Shown piece by piece: positions 44,251 to 51,790 of a stretch of 64,000 bases of DNA (its first letter is position 1; every line of letters starts with the position of its first letter). The position numbers were made by a program, and so were the translations under genes. The notes under the pieces are model-generated. The model was not told the DNA's origin. It saw only the letters and a list, made by a program, of their open reading frames with translations, and did not search any database. Source of the stretch: CAXGTL01 sp964645705 (GTDB taxonomy: Archaea; Nanobdellota; Nanobdellia; Woesearchaeales; CAXGTL01); NCBI GenBank assembly GCA_964645705.1, contig CAZYAB010000005.1:33916-97915 (forward strand). The letters run 5' to 3'.

Positions 44251-44315
44251 CATGTCAGAATTCCATGAAATTCTGATCATGATTAAAAACCATTTTATTT
44301 AAATATGGTTTTTAA
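44251..44315 (-). repeat. Two hairpins between signal peptidase gene and tfs
   Basis: TCAGAATT/AATTCTGA (44255-44262 and 44269-44276, 6-base loop, extended by CATG on both sides) and TTAAAAACCAT/ATGGTTTTTAA (44283-44293 and 44305-44315, 11 perfect pairs). The second overlaps the end of the signal peptidase gene and could end or protect its message; the first lies in the tfs leader. Confidence 0.5.
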
Positions 44316-45011
44316 CATGTTTGTTGGTATTATTTTTACATAACCAAGGTATGGAAACCAGAAGATTGCCTTTCCTTTAAAAATCTTTTCATCATGGGGG
44401 ATTTTTAGCTCGTTTAAACCAATATCATTTATAGAATCTTTGTTATGGTCTCCCTTTGTTTGATAATAAACTTGGTTATCTTCTTCATATTTTTTTACTA
44501 CCCTATGTATGATTGGGTATTGCCTGCTAGCCTCAAACACTATTATATCTCCTGGTTCAATATTTTCTGGTTTACTTCCATAGATTATCAATAAATCACC
44601 TTTTGAAAAACCATTTTTTAGTTTAAAGTTATTGAAATGCTGTTTTGTTATACTATTTTCTTCATACCATTTGCCGCATTCATTCCAATAACCATCAAAA
44701 TCTATATGAAACCATTCTGTGTATTGATTTCCGCATATTTCATAAGAATCTTGGTTCCTTTCTGTACATTCGTTTATCCTTAGATTCCTTGTTTTGCAAG
44801 GATGTATTAATTGATGTTCCATGCTTTCTGATAATACCCCTACAATTGGATAATCTGTGTTAAGTGCTAATCCTATTCCTGGATAAAATATGAATTTGAT
44901 AATAATAAAAGCAAGAACAAGGTTAACAAGCAAACTCATGAATCCTTTGAAAGTGGCAATATCATCTTCATGCCATATGAAATGCCAGATTTTCTTTAAA
45001 ATTTTCTTCAT
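44295..45011 (-). CDS. Signal peptidase I (archaeal type), first copy
   Basis: A 238-residue S26B peptidase that removes signal peptides of secreted proteins. It has a membrane helix (about 26-48), the nucleophile in LSESMEH (S63), a cysteine-containing insertion of about 45 residues (CKTRNLRINECTERNQ...), then KGDLLIIYG, PGDIIVFEA, and PIIHRVVKKY with the active-site His (archaeal and eukaryotic-type Ser/His rather than Ser/Lys). The insertion is unusual and might form a disulfide. A second, shorter copy is at 58408. Confidence 0.85.
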   Translation of the reverse strand: MKKILKKIWHFIWHEDDIATFKGFMSLLVNLVLAFIIIKFIFYPGIGLALNTDYPIVGVLSESMEHQLIHPCKTRNLRINECTERNQDSYEICGNQYTEWFHIDFDGYWNECGKWYEENSITKQHFNNFKLKNGFSKGDLLIIYGSKPENIEPGDIIVFEASRQYPIIHRVVKKYEEDNQVYYQTKGDHNKDSINDIGLNELKIPHDEKIFKGKAIFWFPYLGYVKIIPTNMLKTIFK

Positions 45012-45065
45012 ATCAAGGTTTTAAAAGCAAAGATTTTAAAAATCTTGTGTTTTTTTAACTATATT

Positions 45066-45680
45066 ATGGCGAAAATCATTGAACATAGTGAAGATCAGTA
45101 TTTTCAAGGAATCTTACAATTAAGAAACCCTAAGCAAGAAGTAATTGATTTTTTATTTAAGTTTGTTAAAAAACATGCGAAAAAAAAAGTATTTATTTCA
45201 AAAGAAGTAAAAGTCAAAGGAGGAATTGATTATTATATTTCATCTAATAGATTCTTAAGAACTCTTGGTAATAAACTTCAGCAAGAATTCGGCGGGGTCG
45301 TGACTTTTAATGAACAATTATTTTCTTATAATAGACAGACAAGTAAGAATGTTTATAGATTAAATGTTTTGTTTAGGGTTCCTGAATTTTCTAAAGGAGA
45401 TGTTATTGAGATTAATGGAAAATTGGTCCTTGTAAAAGGAATTGGTAAAAAAGTAAGTGGCAAAGACATTATCAGTGGAAAAAGGGTTTCATTCAAATGT
45501 CCTGATAAAGTTTTGGTTCTACCTAAGCAGAAAACAACTGTATCAAAAGTAAAACCAAAGATAGAAGTTCTTCATCCTGAAACTTATGAGTCTGTTGAAA
45601 TAAGTAATAAGAAATTGCCTCGTTTAAAACTCGGTGAGAAAATAAATGTTGTTGTTTTGAAAAGAGTTTATATTGTTTGA
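45066..45680 (+). CDS. NMD3-like protein
   Basis: About 204 residues. HSEDQYFQGILQLRNPKQEV and the following KGGIDYYISSNRFLRTLGNKLQQEFGG are characteristic of the archaeal NMD3 family, which in eukaryotes is the 60S export adaptor. The N-terminal zinc-binding cysteines usual in NMD3 are absent, so this is a core-only form. Start at ATG 45066 (MAKIIEHSEDQ); the TTG at 45045 in frame would lie in the promoter. It overlaps the convergent phosphatase gene by 13 bp. Confidence 0.78.
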   Translation: MAKIIEHSEDQYFQGILQLRNPKQEVIDFLFKFVKKHAKKKVFISKEVKVKGGIDYYISSNRFLRTLGNKLQQEFGGVVTFNEQLFSYNRQTSKNVYRLNVLFRVPEFSKGDVIEINGKLVLVKGIGKKVSGKDIISGKRVSFKCPDKVLVLPKQKTTVSKVKPKIEVLHPETYESVEISNKKLPRLKLGEKINVVVLKRVYIV

Positions 45681-46273
45681 TTTAAGTGTTTTGAACAATT
45701 GACAATTATTGGTTTTATATTTTTTTCTTGATCAATTTCAAAAATAGAAACACAAGTATTTTCTAGCACAAAATCAAATTCTTCTTCTTTACTTATGTTA
45801 AGTAGATGAATCAGTAGACCTCTTACTGGTCCTCCATGAGTTACAAATAAAATTGTTTTATCAAATTCTTCTTCTAATACTTTTTCAAAAAAAGAAATAA
45901 CTCTTTGTCTCATCTCAAACAATGATTCTCCTTGTTTTGGTTTTAAAAGACTGTGCGGGATTCCTTGTTTTTTCGCAGCTTCAGATACTGAACCCCAAGG
46001 TTTTCCTTCGAATTCTCCAAGACAAACTTCTCTTATCCTTTTATCATAAACAATAGGAACATTTGGGTGAAATTTAATAATTTCTTTTGCAGTGTCAACT
46101 GTTCTTTTCAAATCACTTACATAAATCTTATCAATTTTTTCATTCTTTAATCTTTCACCAAGTTTTTTAGCTTGTTCAATTCCTAATTCAGTCAAAATTC
46201 CGCCTTGCTGACCTTGATTAATCCTTTTTCTGTTTTCTTCTGTTTCCCCATGTCTAACAAAAATTAGTTTCAT
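45668..46273 (-). CDS. Histidine phosphatase (phosphoglycerate-mutase-like)
   Basis: A 201-residue protein of the RHG superfamily. It starts MKLIFVRHGETEENRKRINQ with the phospho-histidine, has VYDKRIREVCLGEFEGK and ends its core with LFVTHGGPVRGLLIHLL containing the second His. It is the size of stand-alone phosphatases and fructose-bisphosphatase-like members; substrate not predictable. A typical archaeal leaderless start follows an AT-rich promoter at about 46295-46305 on the minus strand. Confidence 0.88.
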   Translation of the reverse strand: MKLIFVRHGETEENRKRINQGQQGGILTELGIEQAKKLGERLKNEKIDKIYVSDLKRTVDTAKEIIKFHPNVPIVYDKRIREVCLGEFEGKPWGSVSEAAKKQGIPHSLLKPKQGESLFEMRQRVISFFEKVLEEEFDKTILFVTHGGPVRGLLIHLLNISKEEEFDFVLENTCVSIFEIDQEKNIKPIIVNCSKHLNQTI

Positions 46274-46376
46274 TATTGCACGAAATGAATATGAATATAT
46301 AAATCTAACTCAATAAATAATAAAAAATAAAAAAAACAGAAAACTATAAAAATAACCTCTCTATCTATATATACAT

Positions 46377-49300
46377 ATGAAAAAAGTGAGGTGGTATTTA
46401 GTAATTTTGTTTGTGCTTTTCTTAGTTATAAATATAACTGCTGATGTTGAAAATCCCAATATAGATAAACTTAGTGACGAAGTTTTACAAGAAGTTTATG
46501 AGAATAATGAAGTGGATATAATCATTGAATTAAAACAACCAGAGGATTTGGGTGATGTGGATAGTATTGAAGAGAAAAGAGAATTAATCAAAGAAAAACA
46601 AGAACAGGTTTTAGAAAATTTGAATGAATCAATAGACAGTGGCGCAGTTGTAGTTGCTGATGATGATGATGATGGTTCTGGTTATTCTGTTGATGATTCT
46701 ACTGATGAATCTGATGTTGAATCTGGTGTTGAATCTGGTGTTGAATCTTATGTTGATTCTGATTCTGGAGTTTCTCTTGATTCTTCTTCTTCAGAACCGC
46801 AATTTATTTTAGAAGATCAGTTAGAAGATCTGCCATTGGTAGGAGGAGTTGCAAATGAACAAGCAATAGCAGAATTAATAACAGACCCTGATGTTGAAGC
46901 TGTTCATCTTAATCATAAGGTTTCAATTCATCTAGATGCTTCTATTCCAATTATTCATGCTCCTGATGTGTGGTCAAGAAAAGTTAATGGTGTTAATATA
47001 ACAGGAGCTGGTCAGACTGTTTGTGTTATTGATACTGGTATTTATTCAAATCATACTAATCTTGGCGGTGCTTTTGGTGTTAGGGTTTTGGCTGGAAAAA
47101 ATACAATCACAGATACTGTGTGCAGTGCTGTTAATGGTGAGTGTGATGATGATAATGGACATGGAACACATGTAGCTGGAACTATTATTTCAAATCATTC
47201 AACATATAAAGGGGTTGCGCCTGGTGCAAGTGTTGTTGCAATAAGAGCATTAGCTGATATTGGTGGTGGTCTGGGTGGTGATGCTGATGGTGATATCTTA
47301 GATGTTGGTGATGGAATTAGTTGGTGTGTTACTAATAAAGATGTTTATAATATAAGTGTTATTTCTATGAGCTTAGGTACTTCAACATTGTACACTTCAG
47401 CAACATGTATCACTGATATTGATTCTGCAATTGATTCTGCTTATGATGCAAACATTACTTTGGTTGCATCTTCTGGTAATGCTGATTCAACAACTGGTAT
47501 TGGTTATCCTGCTTGTAATACTAAGGTTATTTCAGTAGGTGCAAGTAATGATAATGATGCTCTTTGGTCTTTGGGTGGTGGATCTGGAACAAATAGAAAT
47601 TCTGATCTTGATATATTGGCGCCAGGTGTTGGCATAGTATCTACTTATCCTAGTTCAATAATAGCGACAAGTTCAAAAACAGGAACTTCAATGGCAGCAC
47701 CGCATGTTGCAGGTGTTGTTGCTTTATTAAGACAAGATCAATTAGAAAGGGATGGAAAAAATTTGACTGTTGGAGAGATTGAAACCTTGATAACAATAAC
47801 TAATTTTTCTATTTCTGGTTATCCAAGATTAGATGCATATCTTCTCATTGTTCCAAACATAAGTTTTGTTGACCCAACACCTAATAATAATTCTTATACT
47901 GATCTTGATTATGTTTATGTAAATGTTACAACCACAAGAATAGTTACGTCTGCATCATTAGACATAAATGGTACTAATTATACAATGACTGCAAATTCAG
48001 ATAATAATAATTTTTATATGAATGTTACAGGATTAAATGGTTTGCATAATTATACTGTTTATGTAAATGACTCATCTTTGACATTATTTAGTTCTCTGGA
48101 AAGATTTTATAAAATAAATAACACAGAGCCAGACATAACTTCATATGTTCCGACGTCTGCACAATTAAGTGTTTATGAAACAAATTCAATCTTGTTTAAT
48201 CATACATCTAAAGATAATAATTCTGATTCATTGAATTATTATTGGTATTTGGAAGATAAGTTACAGCCAACTAGCACTGGTGTTGATAAGAACTGGACTT
48301 TTACACCAAACCAAACACAAGCAGGTGTTTATAATGTGTCATTAATTATAACAGATGGATATGAAAATGATACAGTCTCTTGGAACCTGAGTGTTTTGAA
48401 TTTTGCAGCACCAAACATGACATTAATTGAGAATATTTCTGTAAATGTTGATGAAGATACAAATGCAACTGTTAATATAACTGTTGTTGCTGTTGATGAC
48501 CCTGGTGATACTTTGTATTATTCAATAAACATGTCTAATTTTACACAGTTTAGTAATGTATTTTTATGGAATGTTACTTATCATGATACAGGTACTTATT
48601 ATGTGAATGTTAGTGTGAATGATTCTAATCTTAGTTCATCACAAATTGTTATGGTTATTGTGGGAGATATAACTGATTCTGATGGAGATGGTACATATGA
48701 TGTGCTTGATACTGATGATGATAATGATGGTATTTTAGATACAATAGATTATTTAACTGGTAATATTTCTTCTATAAATGCAACTTCATCTTCTGGTGGA
48801 GGTGGAGGAGGTACATCAATAAATGTTTCTTTGTTAATAAATGGCTCCACAAATTTAATCCAAACTTTTGAAAATAATATTAATATTACTATTAAGATAG
48901 ATGCAAATATTACTGTTGAAGTTGTTACCAATATTACTGAACAAAACATAAACCTGTACAATCTTACTTTAAATAAACAGAATTCTAGTTCTAGCAGAGG
49001 GTTTTTGATTGTAAAAGGTTTGACTTTAAGCACTGATGTGACAAAGACTGTTTATGTTGATGATATAAATGCTAGTTTTAACACTGTGTGTGTAAAAGAT
49101 GCTGATGTTAATAATATTTCTCAAATCAGTGCTGGTTGTAATGGTGCTAATGAAAGATTAGTAACGTGTGATGGTACTGATACTACATATAATTGTTCAA
49201 GAGTTGATAATAATACTAGGTACAAGATAACTGGGTTAAGCCATAGTGCCATTTATGAACAATGCGCCGACAATGACGGTGATGGTTACGGTGCTAGTTG

Positions 49301-50060
49301 TCCTTTAGGAACTGATTGTAATGATAATAGTGCAAGCATACATTCTGGTTGTGGTTCTGATGATGGTGGAGGCAGTGGAGGCGGTGGCTCACAATCATCT
49401 TCTGATTCTGGTGGAGGCGGAATAGCTGTTGAACCTGAAGAAGATGCTACAAAGAAATATACATATCAAAAACTAAAAAAAGGTGAAAAAAGAACAATAA
49501 ATATTGATTCTGATATATTACCCATAACAAAATTAAGCTTTACTGTTGATGAACAAGTAAGTTCTGTAACATTGGCAGCAAAATCTTACAAAGAACAACC
49601 TAAGAAAGTCAAAACAAGTGCGCCTAATGTTGTTTACAAATATATGGGAATAGAAGGAGCAAGCATTGGTGAAGTTAGTGGTGTTTTAATTAATTTTAAA
49701 GTTAATAAATCTTATATTCAAGATAATGATCTAGACATCTCTACGATTTATTTATACTTGTATGATTCAGATTCTAAGTCTTGGTCTAAGAAATCTGTAA
49801 AATCTACTGGTGAAGATTTTTATTACTATTATTATGCTTCAAGTTTTGATGATTTTGGTTATCTTGCTATCAGCATGAAAAAGAATGTTGAAATTACTGT
49901 AGAAGAAGCTTCTGAAGAAGAAATGATTGACATTACTGGTGACGTTGTTGAAGATGTTGAGGAAGTTGAAAGATTTCCTTGGCATGTTATTGTTATTTCT
50001 GTTCTATTGGCTGGTGCTCTGGTTGTTGTCTTAAAGAGAAGATTAAGTAAAAACAAATAA
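46377..50060 (+). CDS. Multidomain cell-surface subtilisin-like protease
   Basis: 1227 residues. Signal peptide (1-22), I9-like propeptide region interrupted by an acidic Asp/Ser/Val repeat (about 95-150), then the S8 domain with catalytic Asp (CVIDTGIY, about 219), His (NGHGTHVAG, about 262) and Ser (GTSMAAPH, about 438). After it come Ig-like domains full of N-glycosylation sequons, a TSP3-like Ca site (DSDGDGTYDVLDTDDDNDG), a domain shared with the lipoproteins at 24596 and 26506 (about 890-975), a MopE-like CADNDGDGYGASCPLGTDC motif, a Gly/Ser linker and a C-terminal membrane helix with basic anchor. Probably a processed, calcium-stabilised surface protease. Confidence 0.9.
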   Translation: MKKVRWYLVILFVLFLVINITADVENPNIDKLSDEVLQEVYENNEVDIIIELKQPEDLGDVDSIEEKRELIKEKQEQVLENLNESIDSGAVVVADDDDDGSGYSVDDSTDESDVESGVESGVESYVDSDSGVSLDSSSSEPQFILEDQLEDLPLVGGVANEQAIAELITDPDVEAVHLNHKVSIHLDASIPIIHAPDVWSRKVNGVNITGAGQTVCVIDTGIYSNHTNLGGAFGVRVLAGKNTITDTVCSAVNGECDDDNGHGTHVAGTIISNHSTYKGVAPGASVVAIRALADIGGGLGGDADGDILDVGDGISWCVTNKDVYNISVISMSLGTSTLYTSATCITDIDSAIDSAYDANITLVASSGNADSTTGIGYPACNTKVISVGASNDNDALWSLGGGSGTNRNSDLDILAPGVGIVSTYPSSIIATSSKTGTSMAAPHVAGVVALLRQDQLERDGKNLTVGEIETLITITNFSISGYPRLDAYLLIVPNISFVDPTPNNNSYTDLDYVYVNVTTTRIVTSASLDINGTNYTMTANSDNNNFYMNVTGLNGLHNYTVYVNDSSLTLFSSLERFYKINNTEPDITSYVPTSAQLSVYETNSILFNHTSKDNNSDSLNYYWYLEDKLQPTSTGVDKNWTFTPNQTQAGVYNVSLIITDGYENDTVSWNLSVLNFAAPNMTLIENISVNVDEDTNATVNITVVAVDDPGDTLYYSINMSNFTQFSNVFLWNVTYHDTGTYYVNVSVNDSNLSSSQIVMVIVGDITDSDGDGTYDVLDTDDDNDGILDTIDYLTGNISSINATSSSGGGGGGTSINVSLLINGSTNLIQTFENNINITIKIDANITVEVVTNITEQNINLYNLTLNKQNSSSSRGFLIVKGLTLSTDVTKTVYVDDINASFNTVCVKDADVNNISQISAGCNGANERLVTCDGTDTTYNCSRVDNNTRYKITGLSHSAIYEQCADNDGDGYGASCPLGTDCNDNSASIHSGCGSDDGGGSGGGGSQSSSDSGGGGIAVEPEEDATKKYTYQKLKKGEKRTINIDSDILPITKLSFTVDEQVSSVTLAAKSYKEQPKKVKTSAPNVVYKYMGIEGASIGEVSGVLINFKVNKSYIQDNDLDISTIYLYLYDSDSKSWSKKSVKSTGEDFYYYYYASSFDDFGYLAISMKKNVEITVEEASEEEMIDITGDVVEDVEEVERFPWHVIVISVLLAGALVVVLKRRLSKNK

Positions 50061-50085
50061 ATATTCTTTTTCTTTGGATACAAAC

Positions 50086-50096
50086 CTTTATAAATA
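50086..50096 (+). promoter_or_regulatory. TATA box of the L7Ae-S28e-L24e-adk-EF-2 operon
   Basis: CTTTATAAATA here is the best promoter match before the ribosomal cluster. Transcription should begin near 50112-50118, giving a leader of about 115 nt before the L7Ae ATG at 50230. Confidence 0.5.
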
Positions 50097-50111
50097 ACTT
50101 CTAAATCTCAT

Positions 50112-50229
50112 ATGTCTATACCAATGATTGATGAAGCATCAGCAAATATGGTGTGGATTGAGGTATTCGTTCTAACGAATTACCAAGTAACAATCATATA
50201 AACATTTTGTTATACGGAGGATGATAAAT
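50112..50229 (+). promoter_or_regulatory. Structured leader of the L7Ae operon (with possible mini-frame)
   Basis: The leader holds a hairpin of about 10 bp with one bulge (GGTATTCGTT/AACGAATTACC, near 50162-50184), several GATGA/TTGA-type words that could form a kink-turn, and a 29-codon frame from ATG 50112 to TAA 50199-50201. It ends in GGAGG at 50216-50220, nine bases before the L7Ae ATG. L7Ae binds kink-turns, and in Sulfolobus it represses its own mRNA this way, so feedback control is a reasonable guess. Confidence 0.4.
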
Positions 50230-50571
50230 ATGCCAAAAATAGAAGCATCAAAAGAAGTACAAGAAAAAGTATTTGAAGCAATTGAAGTTGCCAAAGGAAC
50301 AGGTAAACTAAGAAAAGGATCTAATGAAGTTACAAAAGCAATTGAAAAAGCTCAAGCAAAGTTAGTAGCAATTGCTAAAGACATTACGCCACCAGAAATA
50401 GTTATGCACATTCCTTTATTATGTGATGAAAAAGGAATCAAATGTTTTGAAGTTTCTAGTAAAGAAGAACTAGGAGCAGCGGCAGGCTTAGAACTTGGAA
50501 CATCTGCAGTTGCAATTGTTAATGAAGGCGAAGCAAAGAAATTAGTTGCATCATTGACGAAATCTGAATAA
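50230..50571 (+). CDS. rpl7ae: 50S ribosomal protein L7Ae
   Basis: A 113-residue kink-turn-binding protein, part of the large ribosomal subunit, box C/D and H/ACA RNPs and RNase P. Recognised by KGSNEVTKAIEKAQAKLVAI and ITPPEIVMHIPLLCDEKGI. The ATG at 50230 is chosen because GGAGG lies 9 bases upstream; the in-frame ATG at 50221 directly abuts it. The cysteine-containing CDEKGIKCFEV stretch is normal. First gene of a translation operon; gene order L7Ae-S28e-L24e is conserved in archaea. Confidence 0.96.
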   Translation: MPKIEASKEVQEKVFEAIEVAKGTGKLRKGSNEVTKAIEKAQAKLVAIAKDITPPEIVMHIPLLCDEKGIKCFEVSSKEELGAAAGLELGTSAVAIVNEGEAKKLVASLTKSE

Positions 50572-50593
50572 TTATAATAAAAGGTGATTAAAT

Positions 50594-50887
50594 ATGTCTG
50601 GTGCAATTAAAAAGATGCGGTCAAAGACCAAAAAGAAAGAAGAAGTCTCTAAAGGTCAAGTTGTTTTTAGAAGTGCTGTTCCTGCAAGAGTAGAAGAAAT
50701 AATAGGCAGGACAGGATCAAGAGGAGAAGCTTCTCAAGTAAGGTGTAAAGTTTTAGATGGCAGGGATAAGAATAAGATTCTTAGAAGAAATGTAAAAGGC
50801 CCTGTTAGAATAGGGGACATCTTAATGCTTAGAGAAACTGAAATAGAAGCAAGACCTTTGAACAAGAGAGGAAGAGGGAAAGTATAG
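50594..50887 (+). CDS. rps28e: 30S ribosomal protein S28e
   Basis: A 97-residue protein; the core (about 28-97) AVPARVEEIIGRTGSRGEAS ... NVKGPVRIGDILMLRETE is S28e. The N-terminal 25 residues, rich in Lys/Arg/Glu, extend beyond the usual 70-residue archaeal form. GGTGATTAAAT precedes the ATG. It lies 22 bp after L7Ae and 10 bp before L24e. Confidence 0.95.
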   Translation: MSGAIKKMRSKTKKKEEVSKGQVVFRSAVPARVEEIIGRTGSRGEASQVRCKVLDGRDKNKILRRNVKGPVRIGDILMLRETEIEARPLNKRGRGKV

Positions 50888-50897
50888 GTGAATTACT

Positions 50898-51098
50898 ATG
50901 GTTAAATGTACTTTTTGTGGAATTGAAATTCCTAAAGGAACAGGAAAAATGTTTGTTAAAGCAGATGGAAAAATTTTTTATTTTTGTTCAAATAAATGTG
51001 AAAAGAATTTGCTCAAATTGGGAAGAAAACCAATAGCAACTCGTTGGAGTAAACATTATATTAAATCATCCCAAAGAAAAACTAAGAAAAAGAAATAA
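50898..51098 (+). CDS. rpl24e: 50S ribosomal protein L24e
   Basis: A 66-residue zinc-ribbon protein: C4-x-F-C7 (CTFCGIEIPKGTGKMF) and C29xxxC33 (FCSNKCEKN), then a Lys-rich tail (RKTKKKK). Length and motif match archaeal L24e. Preceded by GGTGAATTACT. Third gene of the operon. Confidence 0.96.
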   Translation: MVKCTFCGIEIPKGTGKMFVKADGKIFYFCSNKCEKNLLKLGRKPIATRWSKHYIKSSQRKTKKKK

Positions 51099-51120
51099 TT
51101 AATTAAGAGGACTAAGATCA

Positions 51121-51789
51121 ATGAAAATTGTAATGTTTGGACCGCCAAGCGTTGGCAAAGGAACTTATACAAACCATCTTATTAAAAAATATAAGCTTCC
51201 TAAGATTTCAACAGGTGATATTTTAAGAGAAATTAGAAAAGATCCTAATGATCCTTTGGGTAAGGAAGTTGCTAAATATATGGATTCTGGCGGTTTGGTT
51301 CCAGATGATATTGTAATAAAAGTTCTTGAAAAAAGAATTGGTAAAGATGATTGTAAAAATGGTTATTTTCTTGACGGATTTCCAAGAACAATTGAGCAAG
51401 CAAAAGAACTTGACAGGATTACTAAGCTGGATGTTGTATTAAACTTTTTTGCAGATGATAAAGTTATAATAGAAAGAATTACTGGGAGAATAATCTGTAG
51501 AAAATGTGGTGCAATATTTCATGTAACAAAAATAATTCCTAAAAAGCCAGGAATTTGTGATTTTTGTGGTGGTGAATTATATCAAAGAGCAGACCAAAAA
51601 CCCGATGTTGTTCAAAATAGGTTAGACACTTATAATAAGATAACAAAACCTTTGTTAGAGTATTATAAAGATAAAGGAATCTTGGTTGATATTGATGCTA
51701 ATATTGATATAAATGATCCTAGTTTTCATGTATTAGATGATTGTATGAAAGTGCTTGATCCTATTTATAATAATGAGGTGAATAAATAA
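51121..51789 (+). CDS. adk: Adenylate kinase (bacterial/eukaryotic-type, zinc lid)
   Basis: A 222-residue enzyme interconverting ATP, ADP and AMP. Walker A is MFGPPSVGKGTYTNHL; the lid is a zinc type with CRKCGAIFH ... CDFCGGELYQRADQKPD, and the NMP-binding GFPRTIEQAKEL is present. Many archaea use the trimeric AdkA instead, so the long Zn-lid form in this slot, where other archaea carry ndk, suggests replacement or transfer. The ATG at 51121 is preceded by AGAGGACTAAG. Confidence 0.93.
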   Translation: MKIVMFGPPSVGKGTYTNHLIKKYKLPKISTGDILREIRKDPNDPLGKEVAKYMDSGGLVPDDIVIKVLEKRIGKDDCKNGYFLDGFPRTIEQAKELDRITKLDVVLNFFADDKVIIERITGRIICRKCGAIFHVTKIIPKKPGICDFCGGELYQRADQKPDVVQNRLDTYNKITKPLLEYYKDKGILVDIDANIDINDPSFHVLDDCMKVLDPIYNNEVNK

Positions 51790-51790
51790 A

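Noticed and set aside
48749..49033. 94-residue minus-strand frame inside the subtilase
   Set aside because: It is the antisense of low-complexity Gly/Ser/Asn codons and lacks any start signal.
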